Source: Gloeomargarita sp. SRBZ-1_bins_9 (GTDB lineage: Bacteria; Cyanobacteriota; Cyanobacteriia; Gloeomargaritales; Gloeomargaritaceae). From it: a stretch of DNA of 64,000 nt. Positions within the stretch are counted from its first letter, which is position 1, and the number at the start of each line of letters is the position of its first letter. The notes under the pieces were generated by a model. It had not been told where the DNA came from and did no database searches. It saw only the letters and a list, made by a program, of their open reading frames with translations. The stretch covers positions 124,001-188,000 of the forward strand of contig JAUQVX010000001.1 of NCBI GenBank assembly GCA_039794565.1, written 5' to 3'. The position numbers and the translations under genes were made by a program. This document shows, piece after piece, positions 18,376 to 27,541 of this stretch.

Positions 18376-20115
18376 ATGGTGACTACGCCGCCCCGGGATG
18401 TGCAGGTTTTGCCCATCGCCACCGACACCTGGGTGTTGCGCTCTCGCAGTTGGCAACGGTTGCGCTTTGAGATGGAATACGCCCTGGAGCGGGGCACGAC
18501 GGCCAACAGCTACCTGATTCAGGGTGAGCGCATCGCCCTGATCGACCCGCCGGGGGAAACCTTTACGGACCTATTTCTGACGGAATTGCAGCGCCATGTG
18601 GCCCTGGACCAGATTGACTACGTGATTCTGGGGCACATTAACCCCAACCGGGCGGCCACCTTGGCACGGTTGTGGCAATTGGCTCCCCAGGTCACCTTCG
18701 TCTGCTCTAATCCGGGCGAGCAAACCCTGCGGTCGTTGTTGGCCCAGCGGTTGTCGGATCAGATGGCGCAGCAACCCCTACAAACGCGGGTCATCCGGGG
18801 GGAAGACAGCCTAGACCTGGGCCGAGGACACACCCTGGAGTTCATCCCCATTCCCACCCCCCGTTTTCCCAACGGTTTGGCCACCTTTGACCCCAGCACG
18901 GGCCTGCTGTTTTGCGGCAAGTTCTTTAGTGCCCACCGCTGTAGCGACCAGGTGTTTGACGAGGGCTGGGAGGCCCTGCTGGAGGACTACCGCTACTATT
19001 TCGACTGCATCCACGCGCCCCAGGTGCGCCAAGTCGAACAGGTGCTGGAGCGGTTGCGCCGCTGGCCGGCCACCTGCTATGCCAATGGGCATGGGTCCCT
19101 GGTGCGCTATCACCTACCCGAATTGACATACCTGTACCGGCTGTGGTGCGAACGGCAAAGCGGCTGTGAGGTGACAGTGGCCCTGCTTTATGCGTCGGCC
19201 TACGGCAACACCGCTATCCTAGCCCAGGCCATCGGGCGCGGCTTGACCAAAGGAGGTGTGCGGGTGGAATCCCTGAACTGTGAATTCGCCAGTCCGGAGG
19301 ACATCCGCCAGGTGGTCAGCCAGGCCCAGGGCATTATCTTGGGGTCGCCGACGCTGGGGGGGCACGCCCCGACCCAAATGCAAACCGCCCTGGGGATTGT
19401 GCTGGAGCAAGCGCCGCGTACAACCCTGGTGGGGGTGTTTGGGTCCTATGGCTGGAGCGGCGAGGCGGTGGACCTGCTGGCGGGCCGACTGCGAGATGCC
19501 GGGTTTCCCTTCGGCTTTGCACCCATCCGCGTCAAATTCGCCCCCACCGACGCCGACTTACAGCGCTGCGAACAAACGGGCACCGACTTTGCCCAGGCCC
19601 TGCGCCAGAAACAACGGCGACAGGTGGCTCGCCCTACGGATGCCCAGGCAGCCCGGGCTGAACAGGCCATGGGGCGGATTGTGGGTCCGTTGTGTGTCCT
19701 AGCGGCTCGGCGGGGTGAACTCACCAGCGGCATGCTGGCCAGTTGGGTCTCCCAGGCCACCTTCAACCCTCCCGGCATCACCGTAGCGGTGGCTAAAGAC
19801 CGAGCGGTGGAATCCTTGCTTCATGTCGGGGACCGCTTTGTGCTGAACATCCTGCCGGAGGGCAGTAGCCTGATACGCCATTTCCTCAAACCCTTTGGGC
19901 CGGGGGAGGACCGGTTTGATGGGGTGGCGACGACAACGACTGCGGACGGTTGTCCGATCCTCACCGAGGCCCTAGCTTACCTGCACTGCCAGGTGGCCCA
20001 GCGGATGGAATGCGGCGACCACTGGGTGGTCTATGCCGTAGTGGATGAGGGGAAAGTCCTGGACCCCCACGCCGTCACCGCCGTGCACCACCGCAAATCC
20101 GGCAACCACTACTGA
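18376..20115 (+). CDS. flv1: flavodiiron protein, Flv1-like (class C, non-canonical diiron site)
   Basis: Class C flavodiiron proteins reduce O2 at the acceptor side of photosystem I, usually as Flv1/Flv3 or Flv2/Flv4 heterodimers. The 579-aa protein has an MBL-like diiron domain (about residues 1-260), a flavodoxin domain ('ALLYASAYGNTAILAQAIGRGLTKGG' in its core 'YASAYGNTAILAQAI', and 'GSPTLGGHAPTQMQTAL') and a C-terminal NAD(P)H:flavin reductase domain ('GMLASWVSQATFNPPGITVAVAKDR'). Canonical iron ligands HxExDH are replaced by 'LGHINPNRAATL', the Flv1/Flv2-type substitution. No Flv3/Flv4 partner is present in the window. It ends in a 7-base overlap with the convergent flotillin-like gene. 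Confidence 0.85.
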   Translation: MVTTPPRDVQVLPIATDTWVLRSRSWQRLRFEMEYALERGTTANSYLIQGERIALIDPPGETFTDLFLTELQRHVALDQIDYVILGHINPNRAATLARLWQLAPQVTFVCSNPGEQTLRSLLAQRLSDQMAQQPLQTRVIRGEDSLDLGRGHTLEFIPIPTPRFPNGLATFDPSTGLLFCGKFFSAHRCSDQVFDEGWEALLEDYRYYFDCIHAPQVRQVEQVLERLRRWPATCYANGHGSLVRYHLPELTYLYRLWCERQSGCEVTVALLYASAYGNTAILAQAIGRGLTKGGVRVESLNCEFASPEDIRQVVSQAQGIILGSPTLGGHAPTQMQTALGIVLEQAPRTTLVGVFGSYGWSGEAVDLLAGRLRDAGFPFGFAPIRVKFAPTDADLQRCEQTGTDFAQALRQKQRRQVARPTDAQAARAEQAMGRIVGPLCVLAARRGELTSGMLASWVSQATFNPPGITVAVAKDRAVESLLHVGDRFVLNILPEGSSLIRHFLKPFGPGEDRFDGVATTTTADGCPILTEALAYLHCQVAQRMECGDHWVVYAVVDEGKVLDPHAVTAVHHRKSGNHY

Positions 20116-21455
20116 GACGGCGGCGTTGAGGGAAAGACACTGGTCAAGTTCAACCCCAGTGTTTGGTCCGCCTGGTGCAAAAACTGCCGAACTAAATCGG
20201 GATAGGCCCGCATCAGCGCGCTCAAGGTCTGGCCCTGGCCGCCGTCAATCACCTGCACCTGGCCCACCCGCAATTTCTGGGGCACCTGCGCCGCCGTCTG
20301 GAGAAGCGTTTCCAGTTGCTGGATGATCAAGATGGCATTGGCGTCCTGACCGTATTCCTGCCACAGGGCCTGGAGCATCTCGGCGACGGCGGCGGTGGCC
20401 TTAGCATTGGCGGCTAGGTGCGCTGCTTCCCCCCGGGCCAACAATTCCTGGGCTTGGCGCTGGGCTTGGGCCGGGAGCACCACATCCGCCTCTAGCCGTA
20501 ACCGTTCCAGTTCCGCCCGTATCGCCTGTAATTCCTGTTCGGCCCGGGCGCGAGTTTCTTGGGCAATGGCTTCTGTGCGCTCCTCTTCCGCGCGGGCTTG
20601 CAGCTCTAACTCTGCCTTGCGCTTGCGGTGCTCGTTTTGCTTTTGCTGAATGGCCGCTTGGGCTTCCTTTTGGGCGACCTCAGCCGCGCGACGACTGGCA
20701 GCCACCGCCGCTTCCGCCTCCCGTTCCGCGTTCGACTCGGCAATCTGGGCATCCCGCAACATCTCAGCAATTTGCCGCCGCCCAATGGAGTTCAGGTAGT
20801 CCACCTCGTCCGAGACGCTTTGAATTTTCAAGGTGTCCAGTTGCAGCCCTAACTTGGCCAAATCCCGTTCCACGAAGCGGGAAATCCGGTCGGCAAACTG
20901 CAGGCGGTCCTCATTCACCTGCTCCGGCGTCAGGGTCGCCACCACCCCCCGCAAATTCCCCTCCAGGGTTTCTTTGGCCACCCGGATGATTTCCTCCCGC
21001 TTGCGCCCCAAAAACCGCTCGATGGCGTTCCCCACAATCTCCGGGTCGCTGGAGACCTTGATATTGGCAATAGCCTGAATTTGCAACGGAATACCCCCGG
21101 CGGAATAGGCGTTTTTCACCTCCACCTGCACCGGCATGGTAGTCAGGTCCATGCGGTCCACGCTCTCCAGGATGGGAATGCGAATCGCCGCCCCGCCAAA
21201 GACCACCCGGTAGCCCACCTTCTGGCCACTGCTGAGGCGATGCTCCCGCCCGGAAAAAATCAGGATTTCGTTGGGGTTGCAGATGTAAACGATCTGACTT
21301 AGGAGAATTAAGGCTATCACCAGTACGAAAACCGTAATCAACGCCAGAGTCAGGACGCCAAGAACCCCATTACCCGCAGCCGCCGTTTGCGCCCGGACCG
21401 GCAGCGCCAGCACCAACCCCAACACACTCAACCCTAGCAGCCCATACCGTCCCAT
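20109..21455 (-). CDS. SPFH/flotillin-like membrane protein
   Basis: A 448-aa protein with a signal-like first segment ('GLLGLSVLGLVLALPVRAQ') and a strong membrane helix (about residues 32-58), an SPFH/band-7 domain (about 60-230: 'CNPNEILIFSGREHRLSSG', 'VQVEVKNAYSAGGIPLQIQAIANIKV' in its core 'AYSAGGIPLQI'), then a long Ala/Glu/Gln/Arg-rich coiled coil (about 245-375) and a flotillin C-terminal region. The architecture is that of bacterial flotillins, which organise membrane microdomains. The TG GCAACATG start context has AGGGGGG upstream. A second SPFH protein of stomatin type lies at 54692-55465. Confidence 0.85.
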   Translation of the reverse strand: MGRYGLLGLSVLGLVLALPVRAQTAAAGNGVLGVLTLALITVFVLVIALILLSQIVYICNPNEILIFSGREHRLSSGQKVGYRVVFGGAAIRIPILESVDRMDLTTMPVQVEVKNAYSAGGIPLQIQAIANIKVSSDPEIVGNAIERFLGRKREEIIRVAKETLEGNLRGVVATLTPEQVNEDRLQFADRISRFVERDLAKLGLQLDTLKIQSVSDEVDYLNSIGRRQIAEMLRDAQIAESNAEREAEAAVAASRRAAEVAQKEAQAAIQQKQNEHRKRKAELELQARAEEERTEAIAQETRARAEQELQAIRAELERLRLEADVVLPAQAQRQAQELLARGEAAHLAANAKATAAVAEMLQALWQEYGQDANAILIIQQLETLLQTAAQVPQKLRVGQVQVIDGGQGQTLSALMRAYPDLVRQFLHQADQTLGLNLTSVFPSTPPSQ

Positions 21456-21496
21456 GTTGCCACCCCCCTTGCGTTTGTCTTTTAGGCTACCACGGG

Positions 21497-22090
21497 CTAG
21501 GGATGGAGCGTGCCATCCGGCATCACCGCCCCCGTCAGATTCGCCCCTGTCAGATTGGCCCCCCGCATACTAGCCCCCGCCAGATTCGCCCCCGCCAGAT
21601 TCGCCCCCGTCAAATTGACCCCCCTGAGGATCGCCACCACCAGAAACGCCCCCGTCAGGTCCGCCCCCGCCAAGTTGGCCGAATGGAGATTCGCCTCCGT
21701 AAGATTGCTGTGGGCCAAATTACACCCCTGGAACTGGGCCTTTAGGGCGTCCACCCCCCGCAGGTAAGCCCCTTGCAAATCCGCCCCCTGCAGTTGCGCC
21801 TCCCCCAGATTGGCAAAAATCAAATCCGCCTCCCGCAGCCCCGCCCGTTGTAGCCGCGCCCGCACCAGGTTGCAGCGACAGAGAATCGCCCCTGTCAGAT
21901 TCGCCTCCGTCAAATCCGCCTCAAACAGGTCCGCCCGGTACAAATTGGCCCGCTCCAGGACAATCCCCGGCAAGGCCAGCCCATGCAAATCCACCCGGTT
22001 CAGGTCCACCCGTCGGAAATGCCGCTCCCCCTGGCGATAACGCTCCTGCAACTGCTCCGCCGTCAGTTGCCACTCATAGCCCGATGACAT
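21497..22090 (-). CDS. pentapeptide-repeat protein
   Basis: The 197-aa protein consists almost entirely of A(D/N)LxX pentapeptides from about residue 28, e.g. 'LYRADLFEADLTEANLTGA', which form a right-handed quadrilateral beta-helix. A short N-terminal region ('LTAEQLQERYRQGERHFRRV') precedes the repeats. There is no signal peptide, so it is probably cytoplasmic. Its start overlaps the 3' end of the HNH gene by 17 bases, suggesting coupling. The function is unknown; many cyanobacterial members have none assigned. Confidence 0.85.
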   Translation of the reverse strand: MSSGYEWQLTAEQLQERYRQGERHFRRVDLNRVDLHGLALPGIVLERANLYRADLFEADLTEANLTGAILCRCNLVRARLQRAGLREADLIFANLGEAQLQGADLQGAYLRGVDALKAQFQGCNLAHSNLTEANLHSANLAGADLTGAFLVVAILRGVNLTGANLAGANLAGASMRGANLTGANLTGAVMPDGTLHP

Positions 22091-22571
22091 ACTTGCGCCA
22101 CTCCTGGTGGGAGCCGTTGCGCAGGTGCTTACTCACCTCAAAGTACAGACTGCGATGGGGGCGACGGGGCCGTTGGCGCAGCATCAATCCCGCCTCCTCC
22201 GGCGTGCGGTTCCCCTTTTTAATATTGCAGCGCACACAGGCCGTGACAATGTTTTCCCAGGAATCATCCCCTCCCCGGGACTTGGGAACCACATGGTCCA
22301 GGGTCAAATCCTCCCCCGTATAGCCGCAGTACTGACAGGTATGGCCATCCCGGTGCAGAACATTCCGGCGCGTTAGGGGAATTTCCTTGTGGGGAATATT
22401 GACGTACTGGCGCAGGCGAATCACCGTCGGCAGGGGGAAATTGGGGTAAATCACCTTGCCATTGTGCTCCAGTTGCTCCGCCTTACCCTTGAGTAACAAC
22501 ACAGCCGCCCGCTTCCAGGTGGTGATGTTCAGCGGCTCATAGGACGCATTGAGCACCAGAACTTTCCCCAT
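22074..22571 (-). CDS. HNH endonuclease-family protein
   Basis: This 165-aa protein has an N-terminal segment 'VLVLNASYEPLNITTWKRA' typical of a widely conserved cyanobacterial HNH protein, then the HNH domain 'CQYCGYTGEDLTLDHVVPKSRGGDDSW', read in its parts as the CxxC zinc knuckle, 'LTLDHVVPKSRGG' and 'NIVTACVRCNIKKGNRTPEEA' (second CxxC and the final N/H position). All key residues are present. It is not near any restriction or phage genes; a housekeeping DNA-processing role is likely but unknown. Confidence 0.9.
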   Translation of the reverse strand: MGKVLVLNASYEPLNITTWKRAAVLLLKGKAEQLEHNGKVIYPNFPLPTVIRLRQYVNIPHKEIPLTRRNVLHRDGHTCQYCGYTGEDLTLDHVVPKSRGGDDSWENIVTACVRCNIKKGNRTPEEAGLMLRQRPRRPHRSLYFEVSKHLRNGSHQEWRKYVIGL

Positions 22572-22625
22572 GACGGCCCTAGCGGCGGGTTCGTAAAGAT
22601 ATTAACACAAAACCATTAAGGCCGT

Positions 22626-23819
22626 TTAAGAAACGCGGTACGCATCCGGGCCGTTGGCCAAGGCAAACGCCAGGGAATCCCGGGGGTTTTTCCCCATCCC
22701 CACCAGATGCACCGTCAACGCCGCCAGGGCAATCCCCAGCAGCACCGTTGTCACCCCCGGCAGCCCCAGCACCTGCAAGCCCCGGCCCACCAAGGGTCCC
22801 GCCAGCCCAATCCCCAAATCAAATCCCCCCAGACACAGGCCAAAACTGCGGCCCCGCTCCTGAGCTGGGGAACGATCGGCAATCAACGCGGCCATCCCCG
22901 GAATCAACAGCCCCGCCCCTATCCCCTCAAACACCCCCGCCAGCAACAGCCCCGGCACCCCCGGGCGACTCCCCAACGTCAGCATCGCCAGGCAGTAACT
23001 ACCCAAACTCACCGTAATCAGTTGCCCCCGGCCCCAGCGGTCCGCCACCCGTCCCAGCAGCAAACGCATAGAAAAACTGGCCACCGCCACCGCCGTATAG
23101 AACAACCCCGGATTCAAGGGCAACCCCTGGCGCTTGATAAACAGAGGAATAAAAATCTGCAACCCCCCAAACAACAACCCCACCAGCAAAAACACCAACG
23201 CCGGCGTGCGCAAGGGAGGCGTCAGCAGCAACCCCCAGGACAAAGATGGCCCCGTCTCAACCCGGCGGCGAGGCGGTTCCTGCACTCCCCAGGTACACAA
23301 CCCCCAACTGAGCGTCCCCAGCAGCGCCGACAGGGCAAAGATCAGCGGATACTGCCCCTGGTCCGCCAGATACCCCCCAATTGCCGGTCCCAGAGCCACC
23401 CCCACTGGTTGCGCCAACGTCATATACCCCAAAATCCGTCCCCGACGCACCGGCGGCGCCAAATCCGTCACCAACGCCAAATAGGCCGTAGCAAAAGCCG
23501 CCACACTCAACCCGTGATACACCCGCAGCGCCACCAACAACGGGATTTGCCGCCACCAGAGATACCCCCAGGGCGCCGTCGCCAACACCAGCAGCCCCAG
23601 TTGAATCCCCCGCTTACGGCCCTGGGTATCCGTCCAGCGCCCCACCGGCTCCCGAAACAACAGCATCCCCAAGGCAAACGCCCCCACCACCCAGCCAATC
23701 TGCCCATCGCTGGCCCCGACCACCTCCGCCAAATACAAGGGCAACGTCGGCAGCAGCAGCGTCAACCCCGACCAAAACAACAAAGCCGACCCAAACAGCC
23801 GTCCCCAGACGCCCGGCAC
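22626..23819 (-). CDS. major facilitator superfamily transporter
   Basis: A 397-aa, twelve-helix MFS protein of the drug/sugar-exporter type. The loop 2-3 motif '[16 protein letters not shown]' (G-x-x-x-D-x-x-G-R-K-R) and '[35 protein letters not shown]' in its core '[14 protein letters not shown]' (motif C) are clear. The open frame extends to 23942, but GTG at 23819 has GGAGTAGGG just upstream and starts directly before the first helix, so I use it. The substrate is unknown. It is divergent from pepA, with 122 bases between the starts. Confidence 0.85.
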   Translation of the reverse strand: MPGVWGRLFGSALLFWSGLTLLLPTLPLYLAEVVGASDGQIGWVVGAFALGMLLFREPVGRWTDTQGRKRGIQLGLLVLATAPWGYLWWRQIPLLVALRVYHGLSVAAFATAYLALVTDLAPPVRRGRILGYMTLAQPVGVALGPAIGGYLADQGQYPLIFALSALLGTLSWGLCTWGVQEPPRRRVETGPSLSWGLLLTPPLRTPALVFLLVGLLFGGLQIFIPLFIKRQGLPLNPGLFYTAVAVASFSMRLLLGRVADRWGRGQLITVSLGSYCLAMLTLGSRPGVPGLLLAGVFEGIGAGLLIPGMAALIADRSPAQERGRSFGLCLGGFDLGIGLAGPLVGRGLQVLGLPGVTTVLLGIALAALTVHLVGMGKNPRDSLAFALANGPDAYRVS

Positions 23820-23941
23820 ACCCCTACTCCCGTCGTCACCCAACTGTAAACAATTGTATCGGGTTTGGCAAAACCAGTACGACTTCGACCTGCTCGGCCC
23901 AGGGACTAGAATGGGAAATGTGTGCTCGGGATGGGAAAACA

Positions 23942-25408
23942 ATGGAACTGGTGACGGTGGCGACGCAGCCCCAGGACTGGACGGGGGACCTGCTATGTAT
24001 CGGTTTTTGGCAAGACAACGTAGCCTTGACGGGGGACCTGGCCGCCCTTGACGAACGCCTAGGGGGTGCCCTGCAGGACCTGCTGAACGAAACCGAATTC
24101 AAGGGCAAACCCGGCAGCCTACAAGTGACCCGTCTCCCCAGCGGCAGTCCGGTGAAAAAATTGGCCCTGGTGGGTCTAGGAAAACCCAACGGCCTAGAAC
24201 CCTATCGCCAGGCCGCCGCCGCCAGCGCCAAAGCCGCCAAAGCCCAAAAGGCCCGGCACATGGCCCTCTATGTCCCCCCCAGCGACCAACCCCCTGACGC
24301 CCTAGCGGCTGCCCTCACCGAAGGCATCCTACTGGCCCTGCACCAGGACAACCGCTTCAAATCCGACCCGGAAGACAAACCCCCGGTGCTAGAGCACATA
24401 GCGTTTTTGGCCATGGCCGACGGGCAAGCAGGGATCGAGCGGGCGCAAAAAGTCATCTCCGGCGTAATCCTGGCGCGGGAGTTGGTCAACGCCCCTGCCA
24501 GCCTGGTCACCCCCACCACCCTAGCAGAAACCGCCCTTTCTCTGGCCCAGACCTACGGCTTTAACGTCACCATCCTGGAGCGGGAAGACTGCCAGCGCCT
24601 AGGCATGGGGGCCTTTCTCGGCGTGGCCCAGGGGTCCGACACCCCCCCCAAATTCATCCATCTCACCTACACCCCCCCCGTCACCCCCCAAAAACGCCTG
24701 GCCATCATCGGCAAGGGACTCACCTTTGACTCCGGCGGCCTGAATCTCAAAACCCAGGGGGGCATCGAAACCATGAAAATGGACATGGCCGGGGCCGCCG
24801 CCGTACTGGGTTGTTTCAAAGTCCTGGGGCAATTGCAGCCGCCGGTGCAGGTACACGGGATCATTGCCGCCACCGAAAACATGATCAACGGCCATGCCCT
24901 GCATCCGGGGGACATCCTCACCGCCAGCAACGGCAAAACCATCGAAGTAAACAACACCGACGCCGAAGGCCGCCTCACCCTGGCCGACGCCCTGGTCTAT
25001 GCCGAAAAGCTGGAAGTCGATGCCATCGTGGACCTGGCCACCCTAACCGGCGCCTGCATCGTAGCCCTAGGGGACGACATCGCCGGTTTGTGGAGCACCA
25101 GCGACGAGCTAGCCAACGAACTGCTCCAGGCCTCCCAGGCCAGCGGCGAAAAAATCTGGCGGATGCCCCTGGAAGAAAAATACTTTGAGAGCCTGAAATC
25201 CCCCATTGCCGACATGAAAAATGCCGGGGGACGCAGCGCCGGTTCCATCACCGGGGCCTTATTTTTGAAGCAATTTGTGCAGAAAACCCCTTGGGCGCAT
25301 TTAGACGTCGCCGGACCGGTGTGGAGCGAAAAGGGCAACAGCTACAGCGGGCCGGGGGCCACGGGATTTGGGGTGCGCCTGCTGGTGCAATGGCTGTTGA
25401 ACCAGTAG
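23942..25408 (+). CDS. pepA: leucyl aminopeptidase (M17)
   Basis: PepA is a hexameric dinuclear-metal aminopeptidase; some homologues also bind DNA. The 488-aa protein has a divergent N-terminal macro-like domain and a C-terminal catalytic domain with '[15 protein letters not shown]' (Lys, Asp), '[13 protein letters not shown]', '[31 protein letters not shown]' in the signature '[10 protein letters not shown]', and '[12 protein letters not shown]'. ATG at 23942 ('MELVTVATQ') is preferred over 23918. The following gene begins 7 bases downstream. Confidence 0.94.
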   Translation: MELVTVATQPQDWTGDLLCIGFWQDNVALTGDLAALDERLGGALQDLLNETEFKGKPGSLQVTRLPSGSPVKKLALVGLGKPNGLEPYRQAAAASAKAAKAQKARHMALYVPPSDQPPDALAAALTEGILLALHQDNRFKSDPEDKPPVLEHIAFLAMADGQAGIERAQKVISGVILARELVNAPASLVTPTTLAETALSLAQTYGFNVTILEREDCQRLGMGAFLGVAQGSDTPPKFIHLTYTPPVTPQKRLAIIGKGLTFDSGGLNLKTQGGIETMKMDMAGAAAVLGCFKVLGQLQPPVQVHGIIAATENMINGHALHPGDILTASNGKTIEVNNTDAEGRLTLADALVYAEKLEVDAIVDLATLTGACIVALGDDIAGLWSTSDELANELLQASQASGEKIWRMPLEEKYFESLKSPIADMKNAGGRSAGSITGALFLKQFVQKTPWAHLDVAGPVWSEKGNSYSGPGATGFGVRLLVQWLLNQ

Positions 25409-25415
25409 GTGGGTC

Positions 25416-26432
25416 ATGCCCTGTGACGGCGCCATTATCGAGTTACACCCCAGCCCCGGGCGCAACCGTCTTATTCTGCACATCAACGGGGTGACCTCCA
25501 CCGCCGACAAGCAACAGCGGGACATCCAGGCCCTCCAGCGCATGGCCCCCGATGCCCACGTACGGGGCGTGCACAACGCCAGCCAGGACTGGCAAAGCGA
25601 CCTGCTTGAGAGCATTCTTGGACGTTCGGAACTCTGGCAGTACCAGCAGCCAAATGCCGCCGCCGCCCAACGCCTAGCCACCTACAGCCGCCTATTGCAG
25701 CAACTGCTCAACCAACCGGCCCTCCCCCCAGACGCCAACCTGCGGGACTATCTCCCAGAGGCTACCACCGGCAGCGGGCTTTTAGACGGAGACCTGTTGC
25801 GGCAGTTACCCTTCATCGCCCAACTCACCTGGCCCGACTTTTTGCAGTATCTCTACGGCGACTACCCGGCGGGGGCTTCCTGCGCGACCCTGCGACTGGC
25901 CTACGAACTGGCCCAGGGGATTCACGCCGGCGTACCGATTCTGGTGACCGCCCACAGCCAGGGGCTGATCATCACCGGCCTGGCCACCCACATCCTCACC
26001 CGCTTTTTTGGCGACTACACCCGCTGGCAGGAGCAGATTCACATCCTGGGCTACGGCCCCGTCATCTTGCTCGAGGAACTCCCTGCAGGGCTGCGGGGGC
26101 AAACCATCCTGATCCAGGACCGGCACGACCTGGTGGCCGAGACCTTCAGCAACATGCGCTACACGGATGTTTGGCACCTACTGCAAACCCAGGTTTGGCG
26201 CACCATCCAGCGTCTGCATCAACTGCCCCAACTGGCCCGCCCCGACAGCCACCACAGCGCCGGTTACTACCTGGGACTCCTAGACACCCCCGCCAGTCGC
26301 CGCGCCGGCCAACTCATGCAGTATTTCGTCAGTCAAGAATGGCATAGCAATCCCGTCATCCAGCGGTTTAGGGGGATTCGTTTTATCCTGGAGGATTTGG
26401 TTCCCGGTGGAGCACTGGCGGTGAAAAATTAG
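25416..26432 (+). CDS. conserved-looking hypothetical protein with alpha/beta-hydrolase-like nucleophile elbow
   Basis: I do not recognise this 338-aa protein. It has no signal peptide or membrane helix. The stretch 'VPILVTAHSQGLIITGLATHIL' contains A-H-S-Q-G, the form of a serine-hydrolase nucleophile elbow after a hydrophobic strand, and the N-terminal 'RNRLILHINGVTSTADKQQ' resembles the first strand and oxyanion loop of lipase-like proteins. A possible catalytic Asp lies in 'TILIQDRHDLVAETFSN' and a His after it. It is 7 bases after pepA, so is probably cotranscribed with it. Serine hydrolase activity is inference. Confidence 0.6.
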   Translation: MPCDGAIIELHPSPGRNRLILHINGVTSTADKQQRDIQALQRMAPDAHVRGVHNASQDWQSDLLESILGRSELWQYQQPNAAAAQRLATYSRLLQQLLNQPALPPDANLRDYLPEATTGSGLLDGDLLRQLPFIAQLTWPDFLQYLYGDYPAGASCATLRLAYELAQGIHAGVPILVTAHSQGLIITGLATHILTRFFGDYTRWQEQIHILGYGPVILLEELPAGLRGQTILIQDRHDLVAETFSNMRYTDVWHLLQTQVWRTIQRLHQLPQLARPDSHHSAGYYLGLLDTPASRRAGQLMQYFVSQEWHSNPVIQRFRGIRFILEDLVPGGALAVKN

Positions 26433-26495
26433 CCAAATTGCGGGATAACCGCCCTAAACGGTGTTTAGTTTTAGAAATTTTTATCAATCTCCCTG

Positions 26496-26524
26496 GTGAC
26501 AAGTCCGGCAGGGCTTGGTATATT
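26496..26524 (+). promoter_or_regulatory. sigma70-type promoter upstream of truB-kaiABC
   Basis: GTGACA (26496-26501), a 17-base spacer and TATATT (26519-26524) form a near-consensus promoter about 115 bases before truB. Transcription would start near 26531. Because truB, kaiA, kaiB and kaiC are nearly contiguous, this is the obvious promoter for the whole clock operon, unless the following hairpin terminates a short RNA. Confidence 0.65.
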
Positions 26525-26530
26525 AAAGTC

Positions 26531-26600
26531 AGTGTGTGTGAGGAGCGAACCAGGAAAGGCACCGAGACGAAACACGGCCAGTCGTCGGTGTCTTTTCTGC
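26531..26600 (+). ncRNA. structured leader or small RNA ahead of truB-kaiABC
   Basis: Downstream of the promoter the transcript would begin with a GU repeat and then GUGUGAGGAG (26536-26545), followed by an 11-bp stem: AAAGGCACCGA (26555-26565) pairs with TCGGTGTCTTT (26585-26595) with one G-U pair, loop of 19 bases, and then a T-rich tail TTTTCTGCTTTT. The stem plus T-run looks like a terminator, so this is either an approximately 70-80-nt sRNA or an attenuated 5' leader of truB-kaiABC. GUGUGAGGAG is complementary to the conserved core of the cyanobacterial sRNA Yfr1. No Rfam family is assigned by me. Confidence 0.45.
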
Positions 26601-26641
26601 TTTTATTGGTGGGTCCATCAGCGCGCGCATGGCACCCTTAG

Positions 26642-27532
26642 ATGGACGGTTTTCTGAATCTTTATAAACCGGCGGGTTGGACGTCCCACGACTGTGTGGC
26701 GAAAGTGCGACGGCTGTTGGGGGAGCGGCGGGTGGGGCATGGTGGCACCCTCGACCCTTGGGCGATGGGTGTGCTGCCAATTGCTATAGGGCGAGCGACG
26801 CGACTGGTGAATTTTCTGCCGCCGGAGAAGCGTTACCGGGCGCGGATCCGCTTTGGGGTGCAGACCACTACCGATGATTTGGCGGGAGAAATCGTAACGC
26901 AGCGGCCCGTGCCCGACCTGACCTTGGCGATGGTCCAGGGGATACTGCCGGAATTTGTGGGCGTGATTACCCAGAAACCCCCGGCCTTCAGTGCAGTTCA
27001 CATCCAAGGGCAACGGGCCTATGACCTAGCGCGCCAAGGACAGGCGGTGGAAATGCCAGATCGCCGTGTCGAGATTTACGACCTCACCGTGCGGGATTGG
27101 CAGCCGGGCGAATTTCCCGAGCTGACTCTGGAGGTCCACTGCGGCCGGGGTACCTATGTCCGGTCTCTGGCCAGGGACATTGGTCAGCGGCTTGGTCTAC
27201 CGGCGACCTTGAGTGCCTTGGAGCGTACCGCCAGTGGTGGGATGGAGCTGCAAGAGAGCCTGACCCTGGAGCAATGGTACACCCACCTGCAAACCCGTAC
27301 CTGGCAGCCAGACCCCCCTGACCGCTACCTCCAGCACCTACCAACCCTAACCTTAACCGGTCGCCAGGCGCGATTATGGTGCCACGGGCAAGCCCAGGAC
27401 GGTCCCGTGCAAGCATCCCCCTGGTGGCGGGTGTACGATGAACAAGGGCGTTTTTTAGGCATTGGTCAACAGATGGGCCCCGGGATGCTCAAGCCCCAGG
27501 TTGTTTTGGTCAATCCGGCGGCCAAATGCTAA
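26642..27532 (+). CDS. truB: tRNA pseudouridine(55) synthase TruB
   Basis: TruB makes pseudouridine 55 in the T-loop of tRNAs. The 296-aa protein has 'GFLNLYKPAGWTSHDCVAKVRR' in its core 'NLYKPAGWTSHD', the catalytic Asp in 'GHGGTLDPWAMGVLPIAIGRATR' (HGGTLDP), 'KPPAFSAVHIQGQRAYDLAR' and 'VHCGRGTYVRSLARDIG'. All active-site residues are present. No strong ribosome-binding site precedes the ATG. The 9-base gap to kaiA suggests that truB is the first gene of a truB-kaiABC operon. Confidence 0.96.
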   Translation: MDGFLNLYKPAGWTSHDCVAKVRRLLGERRVGHGGTLDPWAMGVLPIAIGRATRLVNFLPPEKRYRARIRFGVQTTTDDLAGEIVTQRPVPDLTLAMVQGILPEFVGVITQKPPAFSAVHIQGQRAYDLARQGQAVEMPDRRVEIYDLTVRDWQPGEFPELTLEVHCGRGTYVRSLARDIGQRLGLPATLSALERTASGGMELQESLTLEQWYTHLQTRTWQPDPPDRYLQHLPTLTLTGRQARLWCHGQAQDGPVQASPWWRVYDEQGRFLGIGQQMGPGMLKPQVVLVNPAAKC

Positions 27533-27541
27533 CTTGAACCT

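Noticed and set aside
22707-23849. 380-codon plus-strand open frame
   Set aside because: It is exactly antisense to the MFS transporter and its translation is a Gln/Pro/Arg/His low-complexity sequence typical of the complement of a GC-rich membrane protein gene.
26500-26640. A Yfr1 gene on the minus strand (CUCCUCACAC present there)
   Set aside because: The minus strand has the core and a 5' hairpin, but no good terminator with T-run follows the core and no promoter is evident, whereas the plus strand has a near-consensus promoter and T-run. I therefore treat the plus strand as transcribed and the motif as a complement.
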